This document shows, one piece after another, positions 33,933 to 42,533 of a stretch of 64,000 bases of DNA. Positions within the stretch are counted from its first letter, which is position 1, and each line of letters begins with the position of its first letter. The notes beneath the pieces were generated by a model that saw only the letters and a program-made list of their open reading frames with translations, did no database searches and had not been told where the DNA came from. The DNA comes from JBMDXK01 sp048594375. GTDB lineage: Bacteria; Pseudomonadota; Alphaproteobacteria; Rhizobiales; Methylopilaceae. Location: assembly GCA_048594375.1 (NCBI GenBank), contig JBMDXK010000005.1:1-64000 (forward strand). The letters are read 5' to 3'. A program made the position numbers and the translations under genes.

Positions 33933-34745
33933 TCAGGCAGCTCGCAGCGCCTGTTCACGGCGAATAATTTCAGAAGCCAGCTTAAGATAAGCCTGACTGC
34001 CGACACATTTTAAATCATAAAGCAGCACCGGCTTGCCATGGGATGGCGCTTCTGAAACCCGCACATTCCGCGGGATAACCGTTTCATAAACTTTATCACC
34101 CAAAAACTCCCGCACATCCGCCATCACTTGTGCTGAAAGATTATTCCGCGCATCGTACATTGTTAACACAACGCCTTGGATGGACAAGACGGGATTAAGC
34201 GTTGTACGCACCTGCTCCACCGTCCGCAGCAGCTGCGACAAGCCTTCAAGAGCAAAAAACTCACACTGCAACGGCACCAGAATAGCATGTGCCGCTGAAA
34301 GCGAATTGATTGTCAGCAGGTTTAAAGAGGGTGGACAATCAATAAGAACATAGGTGTAAGGTTTTTCACCCATCCCGTCATTGAGCGTCATCAATGCGTT
34401 GCGCAAGCGGTAAACGCGATCTTTTTCATGTGCAATCTCAAGCTCCACACCCAACAGATCCATGGTGGAAGGGGCAACATCCAGACCCGGAACAGCAGCA
34501 GGAATAATGACATCCTGTAACGTTGCATCGCCAACCAGAACGTCATAGGTGGATGTTTTACGGCTTTTGCGATCAATCCCCAGTCCGGTTGAAGCGTTTC
34601 CCTGCGGATCAAGATCAACCAGCAAAACGCGCTCACCAATAGCAGCCAGTGCTGTGCCAAGATTAATGGCGGTTGTGGTTTTACCCACTCCACCCTTTTG
34701 ATTGGCTACAGAGAGCACCCGTGGGGTGCGGGGCAGTTCAGTCAT
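33933..34745 (-). CDS. parA: Chromosome partitioning ATPase ParA
   Basis: 270 residues; AAGGTAAC before the ATG. Deviant Walker A NQKGGVGKTTTAINLG, A-prime DLDPQGNASTG and Walker B VLIDCPPSLN. No N-terminal DNA-binding extension, so it is the chromosomal ParA type. Forms ATP-dependent nucleoid-bound dimers that move the ParB-parS origin complex. Starts 13 bases after the rsmG stop. Confidence 0.96.
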   Translation of the reverse strand: MTELPRTPRVLSVANQKGGVGKTTTAINLGTALAAIGERVLLVDLDPQGNASTGLGIDRKSRKTSTYDVLVGDATLQDVIIPAAVPGLDVAPSTMDLLGVELEIAHEKDRVYRLRNALMTLNDGMGEKPYTYVLIDCPPSLNLLTINSLSAAHAILVPLQCEFFALEGLSQLLRTVEQVRTTLNPVLSIQGVVLTMYDARNNLSAQVMADVREFLGDKVYETVIPRNVRVSEAPSHGKPVLLYDLKCVGSQAYLKLASEIIRREQALRAA

Positions 34746-34758
34746 GTTACCTTACCTG

Positions 34759-35397
34759 CTATTCTTTAGGTTTGACATCTGCAAGTACAACAATACATGC
34801 GTCTGTGTCAGTGATGCTGGGTATCAAAGATACATCCATGTTCCAGTATTTCTGCGCTTCGGTCAATTCCTGTTGCGCATCTTTACCCTTTGGAAAAATT
34901 CCTACAGCGCCATTCTGAAAAGCAGGGTGCGCTAATTCCAGCAATTTAGCAAGGGGTGCAAGAGCCCGCGCGGAAACCACATCAACAGTTTTATTGCAAT
35001 GTGTGAAAAACTTTTCTGCACGCTCCGTATGGACACTCACATTAAGCCCCATATGGCGGGCAGCCTCACGCAAAAACACGCACTTGCGCAGATCACTTTC
35101 CACCAAATGCACGTGGCAGGATGGCACATCAGCACAGGAGGCAGCGACCACCAATCCCGGAAAGCCACCCCCTGAGCCAATATCCACCCATTGCGTAGGC
35201 GAATCGATCAGCGCAGCAATCTGCAAGCTATCGGCAATGTGGCGCTCCCATATATAAGGCAGCGTTGTGGGCGATATCAGGTTGATGCTTTTTTGCCATT
35301 TCTGGACAAGCGAGACATACACCTCAAGGCGCTGAAACGTTTCATGTGAAACTTTAGGAAAAAGTTTTTGCAATTCAGAACGGCTATTAACAGACAT
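34759..35397 (-). CDS. rsmG: 16S rRNA (guanine527-N7)-methyltransferase RsmG (GidB)
   Basis: 212 residues. Rossmann-type SAM-binding motif WVDIGSGGGFPGLVVA (about residue 80) and ISPTTLPYIWERHIADSLQI as in the family. Methylates G527 of 16S rRNA. It is 111 bases downstream of mnmG and 13 bases upstream of parA, the classic gidA-gidB-parA-parB order. A parS-like palindrome lies in its coding sequence. Confidence 0.95.
   Translation of the reverse strand: MSVNSRSELQKLFPKVSHETFQRLEVYVSLVQKWQKSINLISPTTLPYIWERHIADSLQIAALIDSPTQWVDIGSGGGFPGLVVAASCADVPSCHVHLVESDLRKCVFLREAARHMGLNVSVHTERAEKFFTHCNKTVDVVSARALAPLAKLLELAHPAFQNGAVGIFPKGKDAQQELTEAQKYWNMDVSLIPSITDTDACIVVLADVKPKE
35338..35353. other. parS-like site inside rsmG
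   Basis: CGTTTCATGTGAAACT, 13 of 16 bases of the bacterial parS consensus TGTTTCACGTGAAACA, with the GTTTCA/TGAAAC arms kept. Confidence 0.5.
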
Positions 35398-35508
35398 AAT
35401 ACAACGATCCTGCGCTGCGTCACAAATAACCCGAACCCAGCACTTTCAAGATAAAATCTTTAAATAAGAAAAGACATGTATAAAACAGACAGCAAAACCT
35501 GAAGCGAC

Positions 35509-37377
35509 TTAAGCGCTGGCTTTAACATTCGCCTGACGGCGCGAATGCGCAACCAAAAGCGTCAGCGCAGCAGGTGTCATTCCTTCAATGCGTCCCGCCT
35601 GCCCCACGGTACGCGGACGAATCGATTTTAATTTTTCGCGCAATTCATTTGAGAGCCCTGCAATGCCATCATAATTGATGCTTTCCGGAACAACAAAAGA
35701 TTCATCCCGGCGGTACGCTTCAATATCATCCCGCTGCCGATTCAAATACACCGCATAGCTCGCATCAATGCCCACCTGATTGCGCACCGCAGGTTCGTGT
35801 TGTTCAAGCTCTGGCCAGACCTTTATCAGATCATCAAAGGTAATCGTAGGATAGGCAAGCAAATCAAAGGCGCTGCGGCGCACACCATCTTGATTGAGTT
35901 TAATCCCAACTTTTTCAGCTTCAGTGGGCGTCAAACTCAATGCCTTCAACGTATTTTCCAATGCTTTGAGCTTCGCAGATTTAGCCCGCCATGCTGCTTT
36001 GCGCACAGAACCGACACAGCCTATTGCAATGCCTTTTTCTGTTAAACGTTGGTCAGCATTATCAGCACGCAAGGACAGGCGATATTCTGCCCGTGAGGTA
36101 AACATGCGGTAAGGCTCACGCACACCCTTTGTAATCAGGTCATCGACCATGACGCCAATATAACTTTCAGCCCGATCAAATAGGACAGCTTCTTTTCCGC
36201 CCGCAAGAGCCGCAGCATTGAGCCCTGCCACAAGACCTTGCGCACCCGCTTCTTCATATCCGGTAGTACCATTGATTTGCCCGGCCAAAAACAAACCTGC
36301 GAGCAGCTTGGTTTCCAGCGTCGCTTTCAAACCTGTGGGATCGAGAAAGTCATATTCAATCGCATAGCCAGGTTTCAACACACGCACATCTTCCAGCCCT
36401 GGAATGCTGCGCAGAAAAGCAAGCTGTACATCTTCTGGCAATGATGTTGAAATTCCGTTTGGATAGACCGTATCCACATCCAGACCTTCTGGCTCCAGAA
36501 ATATCTGATGGCTGTCGCGGTCTGCAAAGCGAACCACTTTATCTTCTATCGAGGGACAATAGCGAGGGCCACGGCCTTGTATGTCACCCGAATACATCGG
36601 CGCACGATGCATATTCGCCTGAATGATAGCATGAGTTTGTGCCGTCGTGCGGGTAATGAAACATTTGATTTGCGGCGTAGCAATAGCTTCGGTCAAATAG
36701 GAAAACGGCTCCGGCATATCATCACCAGGCTGCTCTTCCAATTTATCCCAATGAATTGTAGTGCCGTCCAATCGTGCCGGTGTGCCGGTTTTCAATCGCC
36801 CCAATGCAAATCCAAGATTGGTCAATCGTGCTGACAATTTTGTCACCGGCTGTTCGCCCATGCGGCCAGCAGGAATTTTAACTTCGCCGATGTGAATAAG
36901 CCCGTTAAGAAAAGTGCCTGTTGTCAAAACAACGCAGGCGCACCGGAAAGAGCGCCCATCTTCTATTGTAACACCTGCGATTCGATTGTTCTCAACAATA
37001 AGATCTTCTGCGGAGCCTTCTATAACCGTCAGGTTAGGTTGTTCTTGCACCAGCTTTTGCATGGCAGCAGCATAAAGCTTACGGTCAGCCTGCGCCCTTG
37101 GTCCCCAGACCGCAGGCCCTTTCCGCTTGTTCAGCATCCGAAACTGGATACCGCCCTGGTCAATCGCACGCCCCATGACACCATCCATGGCATCAATTTC
37201 GCGCACCAGATGCCCCTTGCCCACACCACCAATTGCAGGGTTACAGGACATTGCACCAACGGTATCAAAACTGTGTGTAACCAGAGCCGTACGCGCACCC
37301 ATCCGCGCGGCCGCTGTAGCGGCCTCGCATCCGGCATGGCCGCCACCTACAACAATCACATCAAATGCGTTTTCCAT
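35509..37377 (-). CDS. mnmG: tRNA uridine-5-carboxymethylaminomethyl modification enzyme MnmG (GidA)
   Basis: 622 residues. N-terminal FAD motif DVIVVGGGHAGCEAA, PAIGGVGKGHLVREIDA, the Cys-containing CNPAIGG and a C-terminal helical domain ending with GRIEGMTPAALTLL. With MnmE it installs cmnm5 on the wobble uridine of tRNAs. Co-directional with and 160 bases downstream of mnmE. Confidence 0.97.
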   Translation of the reverse strand: MENAFDVIVVGGGHAGCEAATAAARMGARTALVTHSFDTVGAMSCNPAIGGVGKGHLVREIDAMDGVMGRAIDQGGIQFRMLNKRKGPAVWGPRAQADRKLYAAAMQKLVQEQPNLTVIEGSAEDLIVENNRIAGVTIEDGRSFRCACVVLTTGTFLNGLIHIGEVKIPAGRMGEQPVTKLSARLTNLGFALGRLKTGTPARLDGTTIHWDKLEEQPGDDMPEPFSYLTEAIATPQIKCFITRTTAQTHAIIQANMHRAPMYSGDIQGRGPRYCPSIEDKVVRFADRDSHQIFLEPEGLDVDTVYPNGISTSLPEDVQLAFLRSIPGLEDVRVLKPGYAIEYDFLDPTGLKATLETKLLAGLFLAGQINGTTGYEEAGAQGLVAGLNAAALAGGKEAVLFDRAESYIGVMVDDLITKGVREPYRMFTSRAEYRLSLRADNADQRLTEKGIAIGCVGSVRKAAWRAKSAKLKALENTLKALSLTPTEAEKVGIKLNQDGVRRSAFDLLAYPTITFDDLIKVWPELEQHEPAVRNQVGIDASYAVYLNRQRDDIEAYRRDESFVVPESINYDGIAGLSNELREKLKSIRPRTVGQAGRIEGMTPAALTLLVAHSRRQANVKASA

Positions 37378-37536
37378 GCCATTCGCTCCGCCATCATCTT
37401 TTTACAAAAGCAAGAAAGAATGCCATTTTATGCTTTCAACATAGCAAACAATCTATCTTGTCTTTACAGCTACACATACGCGAATTAGAGGCTATATTCC
37501 AGAAAAATAAGATGACCTCTTTATTCTTTTGATCTC

Positions 37537-38901
37537 CTATTTTCCAATACAAAAGGAGGAAAATATTTCGCCCAGCACTTCTTCTGCATCCACCCTGCCC
37601 GATATACGGCTTAGAATGCGCGTTGCAAGCCATAAGTCTTCTGCCAGAAGCTCACGCGGCAAATGAGAATAATTGGCGATGCTTTGTTCTAAAACCGAGT
37701 GCAACTGCTGTAAAATTACACGATGCCGCTCACGGGTAATTAATGGTTCCTGATCCGATTCAAATTCTTCGCGAACCCATTGCGTTAACTGATCCAATAA
37801 ATCCACAACGCCATCGCCCTGCTTTGCGGAAATAAAACAAATTTTTTCAGCTTGGGAAAAAGCGAAAAGCTTTTCACGTGAAACATGCGCATCCGAATCG
37901 AAAATATCAGCCTTATTGAGTATCACCCAAAAGCGCTTTGTTTTGAGCATATCGGGAATCTCAGGCATCACGTTTGCACTGCTATCAATCATCCATAAAA
38001 CCAGATCAGACTTTTCAAGCCAATCCTGCGCAATACGCACGCCTTGTTTTTCGATAGCATCTTCTGTTTCACGTATCCCCGCCGTATCCACCATCGTTAC
38101 GGGATAACCTTCAAGATCCAGATTAACTTCCAATGCATCCCGCGTGGTTCCGGGTATATCGGAAACGATTGCTACGGAGCGCTGCGCAACACGATTTAAA
38201 AAGGAAGACTTTCCGGCATTGGGCAATCCAGCAATGGCAACAATAGCGCCACTGCGCAAGCGTTCACCGCGATTTTGGTCATTTAACAACTGTCCACTTT
38301 CGTGATGCACTTGCTGCACCAGATGGAATACTTCAGGATTTAATTCTTGCGGTACTTCATCTTCCTCTGGAAAATCGATTTCCGCTTCCACCCAGGCCAA
38401 AGCGCGCAATAAATGGCCACGCCATTGTTCTGCATGATTACTTAAAAGAGCATCTAACCCGCGAACAGCCTGCCGCCTTTGCGCTTCTGTCTCCGCATCA
38501 ATGAGATCTGCCAAAGCTTCTACTTCCACCAGATCCATTTTGTTGGCTTCAAAAGCACGACGCGAAAACTCACCTGCTTCCGCTAATCGTGTGTTTGGAA
38601 AAGTCGCTAAAGCATGGAGAAGACGCTTCACCACAGCGCGGCCACCATGAACTTGAAATTCTAAAACATGCTCGCCAGTAAAAGAATGCGGCGCATTAAA
38701 AAAAAGAACAAGCGCGCGATCAATAACGCTTTTATCTTCAGGGTGGCGAATAACCAAAAGCTGCGCTTTGCGTGGTTGAATATCTTTATCCAGCATGGCG
38801 GAAATAATTTCAGGAACACGATTTCCAGAAACACGGATTACAGCAACCCCGGCTTTTCCATATCCTGATGAAAGCGCATAAACAGTATCCGTTGATCGCA
38901 T
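37537..38901 (-). CDS. mnmE: tRNA modification GTPase MnmE (TrmE)
   Basis: 454 residues. N-terminal formyl-THF-binding domain, helical domain, and an inserted GTPase with G1 GLPNAGKSSFLN, G2/G3 DIPGTTRD and DTAGIRET, and G4 NKAD. It ends in the conserved FCIGK with the functional Cys. Forms the MnmEG complex. The start is preceded by GGTTAGAT; a dispersed palindrome lies 20 bases upstream. A parS-like site lies in the coding region. Confidence 0.97.
   Translation of the reverse strand: MRSTDTVYALSSGYGKAGVAVIRVSGNRVPEIISAMLDKDIQPRKAQLLVIRHPEDKSVIDRALVLFFNAPHSFTGEHVLEFQVHGGRAVVKRLLHALATFPNTRLAEAGEFSRRAFEANKMDLVEVEALADLIDAETEAQRRQAVRGLDALLSNHAEQWRGHLLRALAWVEAEIDFPEEDEVPQELNPEVFHLVQQVHHESGQLLNDQNRGERLRSGAIVAIAGLPNAGKSSFLNRVAQRSVAIVSDIPGTTRDALEVNLDLEGYPVTMVDTAGIRETEDAIEKQGVRIAQDWLEKSDLVLWMIDSSANVMPEIPDMLKTKRFWVILNKADIFDSDAHVSREKLFAFSQAEKICFISAKQGDGVVDLLDQLTQWVREEFESDQEPLITRERHRVILQQLHSVLEQSIANYSHLPRELLAEDLWLATRILSRISGRVDAEEVLGEIFSSFCIGK
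37870..37885. other. parS-like site inside mnmE
   Basis: CTTTTCACGTGAAACA, 14 of 16 bases of the parS consensus; the ten-base core TTCACGTGAA is intact. Confidence 0.6.
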
Positions 38902-38920
38902 ATATCTAACCTTTTACACT

Positions 38921-38963
38921 TATAGTCTGAAACCTATAAAATGATTGTATGTTTCAGGCTATA
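38921..38963. repeat. Dispersed intergenic palindrome, copy B
   Basis: TATAGTCTGAAAC (38921-38933) / GTTTCAGGCTATA (38951-38963), one G-U pair, loop CTATAAAATGATTGTAT. Directly upstream of mnmE. Confidence 0.65.
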
Positions 38964-38964
38964 A

Positions 38965-39003
38965 TTTTTTGTTTTATTGCAATGTTTTTAGCTGTGCTGG
39001 CCG
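38965..39003. repeat. Copy 2 of the two-copy ~40-bp repeat
   Basis: Matches 3042-3081 with few differences; both copies end in TGCTGGCCG and start with a run of six Ts after a hairpin. Confidence 0.5.
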
Positions 39004-39074
39004 CTCGCTCCCTTAAGACGATCATCTTTTTGGAACCCGGCTATATTAATATATTATACCGTATATGAATCAAA

Positions 39075-39103
39075 TACCCCCGTTTCACGTGAAACAGGGG
39101 TAT
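39075..39103 (-). terminator. Hairpin after rho containing a parS-like site
   Basis: ATACCCC and GGGGTAT flank the parS-like GTTTCACGTGAAAC, forming one long near-perfect hairpin 27 bases after the rho stop. On the minus strand it is followed by TTTGATT, a modest terminator tail. The same bases therefore may serve as terminator and as ParB site. Confidence 0.55.
39081..39096. other. parS site (15/16) between rho and mnmE
   Basis: CGTTTCACGTGAAACA differs from the parS consensus only at the first base. It is the best intergenic parS candidate of the window. Confidence 0.75.
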
Positions 39104-39129
39104 CGTTTTCGTAGCCGAATCTTTAAGTC

Positions 39130-40395
39130 TTAGGTGTTCATAGAGTCAAAGAATTCGCTGTTTGCTTTTGTTTGGCGCAACTTATCCAGCAAAAATTCAA
39201 TCGCATCCACCGTTCCCATTGGATTGAGAATACGCCGTAATACAAACATCTTTTTAAGAACATCAGCTGGAACCAGAAGATCTTCTTTGCGGGTACCGGA
39301 ACGACTAATATCCATGGCAGGGAAATTGCGTTTATCAGCAACCTTTCGGTCTAGAATCAATTCGCAGTTACCAGTACCTTTGAATTCCTCAAAGATAACC
39401 TCATCCATACGACTGCCGGTATCCACCAAAGCGGTTGCGATAATGCTGAGTGAACCACCTTCTTCAATATTTCGTGCAGCACCGAAGAAGCGTTTAGGAC
39501 GCTGCAAAGCATTGGCATCCACACCGCCTGTAAGCACCTTGCCAGAAGAAGGAACCACCGTATTATACGCGCGTCCCAAGCGGGTGATGGAGTCAAGCAA
39601 TATCACCACATCGCGCCCGTGTTCTACCAGGCGTTTTGCTTTCTCTATAACCATTTCTGCAACTTGCACATGTCGTACAGCGGGTTCATCAAAGGTTGAA
39701 GAGATAACTTCACCTTTTACAGAACGTTGCATGTCAGTTACTTCTTCAGGACGTTCATCAATGAGCAAGACAATCAGATAGCATTCAGGATGATTGGTGG
39801 TGATAGAATGCGCAATATTTTGCAGTAATACGGTTTTACCTGTACGCGGCGGCGCAACAATCAAAGCACGCTGGCCTTTACCGAGCGGAGCAACAAGATC
39901 AATCACGCGGCCTGAAAGATCCTTACGGGTAGGATCTTCAATTTCCATCCGCAAACGATCCGTAGGATAGAGCGGCGTCAAATTGTCAAAATGGACTTTG
40001 TGATTGGCTTTATCGGGATCTTCAAAGTTGATGCTGTTCACTTTAAGCAGAGCAAAATAGCGTTCACCCTCTTTTGGGCTTCTAATTTCGCCTTCAACAG
40101 TATCACCGGTGCGCAGTGAAAAGCGGCGCACTTGCGAAGGTGAAATATAAATGTCATCAGGTCCTGGAAGATAATTGGCATCGGGAGAACGTAGAAAACC
40201 GAAACCATCCTGAAGAACTTCAACAACACCTGTTCCGATGATCTCATAATCCTGGGATGCAAGTTTTTTCAAAATTGCGAAAAGCAGCTCTTGTTTGCGC
40301 AGGATGCTGGCGTTCTCAATTTCAAGTTCTTCTGCAAGGGTTAAGAGCTCGGTGGGGGTCTTTTTTTTAAGGTCGTATAGCTTGATCTCCGACAT
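39130..40395 (-). CDS. rho: Transcription termination factor Rho
   Basis: 421 residues, AAGGTTTCC before the ATG. N-terminal helix bundle (TPTELLTLAEELEIENAS), RNA-binding cold-shock-like domain (DGFGFLRSPDANYLPGPDDI), P-loop ATPase PPRTGKTVLLQNIA and the Q/R loops. Hexameric RNA helicase that ends transcription. No acidic or long N-terminal insertion, as is usual for proteobacteria. Second in the leftward block after hemE-hemJ. Confidence 0.97.
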   Translation of the reverse strand: MSEIKLYDLKKKTPTELLTLAEELEIENASILRKQELLFAILKKLASQDYEIIGTGVVEVLQDGFGFLRSPDANYLPGPDDIYISPSQVRRFSLRTGDTVEGEIRSPKEGERYFALLKVNSINFEDPDKANHKVHFDNLTPLYPTDRLRMEIEDPTRKDLSGRVIDLVAPLGKGQRALIVAPPRTGKTVLLQNIAHSITTNHPECYLIVLLIDERPEEVTDMQRSVKGEVISSTFDEPAVRHVQVAEMVIEKAKRLVEHGRDVVILLDSITRLGRAYNTVVPSSGKVLTGGVDANALQRPKRFFGAARNIEEGGSLSIIATALVDTGSRMDEVIFEEFKGTGNCELILDRKVADKRNFPAMDISRSGTRKEDLLVPADVLKKMFVLRRILNPMGTVDAIEFLLDKLRQTKANSEFFDSMNT

Positions 40396-40565
40396 GGAAA
40401 CCTTCTCAAATAATATATTCTGGAAATGCCAGATATGTGGAGGGAGGGGAAAAAGAAAGGAAAAGAAATAACGGGGAATGTGGTAATTCAGTCAAAATTC
40501 TGGGAGAACCTGCAATGAATAATCGCCGTAGCATCCTGGATGCACTGTTAATATACGCTTGTTAT

Positions 40566-40600
40566 AAAAAAACGGCAAGTGCTTTTTCAAACACCTGCCG
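40566..40600 (-). terminator. Terminator of the hemE-hemJ operon
   Basis: On the minus strand CGGCAGGTG (40600-40592) pairs with CACTTGCCG (40581-40573) and seven Ts follow. It begins 34 bases after the hemJ stop. Confidence 0.88.
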
Positions 40601-40634
40601 CAAGCTCACGCTGAAATTAAGACAAGAAGAAAAC

Positions 40635-41057
40635 TCAAAAAGGTTTTACCACCACAAATATGACTATGCCAATCATAAGGACTGTTGGCACTTCATTAGC
40701 GAAACGAAAATAACGGCTGTCATGAACATTTTTATCCTGTGCAAATTTCTTCACCTGCACAGCACACCAACCATGAAACCCGGAAAGGATCAAAACCAGA
40801 GCAAGTTTTCCATGCATCCAGCCCTGGCTCATCCAGCCACCAGTCATCATTAAATAAACACCTGCACCCCAAGAAACCAGCATCGCCGGGGTCATAATAA
40901 AGCGCAACAAACGCCGTTCCATGATTTTGAAGGTTTCAGATTGCCTGGAACCTTTTTCACTCTCTGCATGGTAAACAAAGAGCCGCGGAAGATAGAGAGA
41001 ACCGGCCATCCATGCGATAATCGCAATAATATGCAGCGCCTTTATCCATTCATACAT
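40635..41057 (-). CDS. hemJ: Protoporphyrinogen IX oxidase HemJ
   Basis: 140 residues, four membrane helices. The N-terminal helix has the heme-ligand His (WIKALHIIAIIAWMAG); RLLRFIMTPAMLVSWGAGV and GKLALVLILSGFHGW match the HemJ (UPF0093) family. Inner-membrane oxidase converting protoporphyrinogen to protoporphyrin, the penultimate heme step. Lies 67 bases after hemE, same strand, so one operon with a shared pathway. Confidence 0.92.
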   Translation of the reverse strand: MYEWIKALHIIAIIAWMAGSLYLPRLFVYHAESEKGSRQSETFKIMERRLLRFIMTPAMLVSWGAGVYLMMTGGWMSQGWMHGKLALVLILSGFHGWCAVQVKKFAQDKNVHDSRYFRFANEVPTVLMIGIVIFVVVKPF

Positions 41058-41124
41058 TTTTAATCCTATTTGTTAATCAATCGCTATCGTAATGAACGTT
41101 CAATTTCCGATAATTAAAGAGATT

Positions 41125-42171
41125 TTATGATAAATTCCGAACCCGTTTCACAAGCTGTTCAACATGCGCAACGGGCGTTTCTTTACGAATGCCATGCCCA
41201 AGATTGAATATAAAGGGTCTGCCGGAGAACCCGTTAATGATTGTATCAACAGCTTTATCCAGAGCTTTACCGCCTGCAATTAAAGCCATAGGATCAAGAT
41301 TTCCCTGCAATACACAGGTTTTTTCTATATACCGATTAAGCGTTAGAGGATCTTCAATTGTATCGACCCCGATGCAAACATTCTTCACCGCCTCGGCAAA
41401 GCGTATAATTTTTGTGCCGCAGGCTCTAGGAAAACAGATGATGGGAATATTCGGATAGTGCTCCCGTACGCCGTTAACAATTTTCAGTGTAGGCTCAATG
41501 CACCAGCGCTCAAATTGTTCAGGGGGCAATTCGCCTCCCCAGCTGTCAAAAATTTGAACCACTTCAGCACCGGCTTTAATTTGTCCAACAAGATGCTGCA
41601 CCAGAAAATGCGTGAGTTTTTCAATCAGCAATGAAAAATTATCAGGATTCCGGTAAGCCCACCTTTTTGCTGCGCCGTGATCTGCCGATCCTTTTCCTTC
41701 TGCAATATACGTTGCAAGCGTCCAGGGAGCCCCCACAAAGCCAATCAGCGTTGTTTCTGGGAAATCCTGCGTTAAAACTTTTTTAACCTCTCTCAGCGCC
41801 TCATAAACAGGATTGATGAATCGCGGGTCCATTTCATCCTTCAATCCGTTTACAACACTCGTTTCATCAAGTGTCTGCAAGTGGGGGCCTTCGCCTTCAC
41901 GAAATTCAAGGTGCAATCCAAGAGCGTGAGGAACCACAAGAATATCTGAAAAGATAATAGCCGCATCAAAATTGAAGCGCCGCAGAGGCTGGAGTGTGAC
42001 TTCCGCTGAAAATTCAGCATTATAACAAAGATCAAGAAACGATCCTGCGGTTGATCGAAGTTGTCTGTATTCTGGCAAATAGCGTCCAGCCTGGCGCATC
42101 ATCCAAAGGGGAGGCCTCTGGAGAACATTCCCTCTGAGTGTTTGCAGGAGAGGTTTACCGTCATCCCTCAT
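41125..42171 (-). CDS. hemE: Uroporphyrinogen decarboxylase
   Basis: 348 residues. Signature RPPLWMMRQAGRYLPEYR, catalytic Asp in FSDILVVPHALG and GFVGAPWTLATY. Removes four carboxyl groups from uroporphyrinogen III in heme synthesis. AAGGATTAATTC before the ATG is itself part of a CtrA-type box (42175-42189). In Caulobacter and Rickettsia hemE borders the replication origin, and here it borders the AT-rich 623-base gap. Confidence 0.96.
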   Translation of the reverse strand: MRDDGKPLLQTLRGNVLQRPPLWMMRQAGRYLPEYRQLRSTAGSFLDLCYNAEFSAEVTLQPLRRFNFDAAIIFSDILVVPHALGLHLEFREGEGPHLQTLDETSVVNGLKDEMDPRFINPVYEALREVKKVLTQDFPETTLIGFVGAPWTLATYIAEGKGSADHGAAKRWAYRNPDNFSLLIEKLTHFLVQHLVGQIKAGAEVVQIFDSWGGELPPEQFERWCIEPTLKIVNGVREHYPNIPIICFPRACGTKIIRFAEAVKNVCIGVDTIEDPLTLNRYIEKTCVLQGNLDPMALIAGGKALDKAVDTIINGFSGRPFIFNLGHGIRKETPVAHVEQLVKRVRNLS

Positions 42172-42174
42172 GAA

Positions 42175-42189
42175 TTAATCCTTTCTTAA
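42175..42189. promoter_or_regulatory. CtrA-type box over the hemE ribosome site
   Basis: TTAATCCTTTCTTAA, exact TTAA-N7-TTAA. It overlaps the hemE Shine-Dalgarno region four bases before the ATG. Confidence 0.5.
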
Positions 42190-42289
42190 TAATTTCTTAG
42201 ATTTTTATATTCTGTTTTTATTAGTCTGTGCATATCAGGAGTTCATGCAAAAGCATACGCTTTTCAACAGCCAACCCAGAAATAAAAAG

Positions 42290-42366
42290 TTAAATTTTTC
42301 TTAATTCATAAAAACGTTTTTTTGAGGTTTTTAAGGGTTTTTTAATCGTTCTTAAAATTTTCTTAA
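42290..42366. promoter_or_regulatory. Cluster of three CtrA-type boxes in oriC
   Basis: Exact boxes TTAAATTTTTCTTAA (42290-42304), TTAAGGGTTTTTTAA (42331-42345) and TTAAAATTTTCTTAA (42352-42366), with a further TTAA at 42373 at 6-base spacing. CtrA binds several such sites in Caulobacter oriC to silence replication. Confidence 0.6.
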
Positions 42367-42443
42367 ATTTCCTTAATTCACGTATTTCACATTTCCATTT
42401 TAGTGCATCAACAATTGACGTTGTCTGTGCATATTTTTGGAGC

Positions 42444-42493
42444 TTACCCACAGTCTCATTCCATATCCGATTCAAACCGATAACTTATCCACT
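42444..42493. promoter_or_regulatory. DnaA-box-like nonamers
   Basis: TTACCCACA (42444) and TTATCCACT (42485) each match TTATCCACA at 8 of 9 bases. Confidence 0.6.
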
Positions 42494-42518
42494 CTTTCAC
42501 ACAGGTCTTGGTGACGGG

Positions 42519-42533
42519 GTTTCACGGTGAAAC
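42519..42533. other. parS-related palindrome with one extra base
   Basis: GTTTCACGGTGAAAC is parS with one G inserted at the centre, 26 bases after a DnaA-box-like nonamer. Whether ParB tolerates the extra base is unknown. Confidence 0.35.

Noticed and set aside
36892..37488. 198-residue plus-strand frame across the mnmG 5' end
   Set aside because: Antisense shadow of the well-supported mnmG; no domain.
40437..40853. 138-residue plus-strand frame between rho and hemJ
   Set aside because: Overlaps hemJ antisense and the hemJ terminator; no domain.
42290..42475. 61-residue Lys-rich minus-strand reading frame in the hemE-maf gap
   Set aside because: AT-rich low-complexity translation of the putative origin; no ribosome site.
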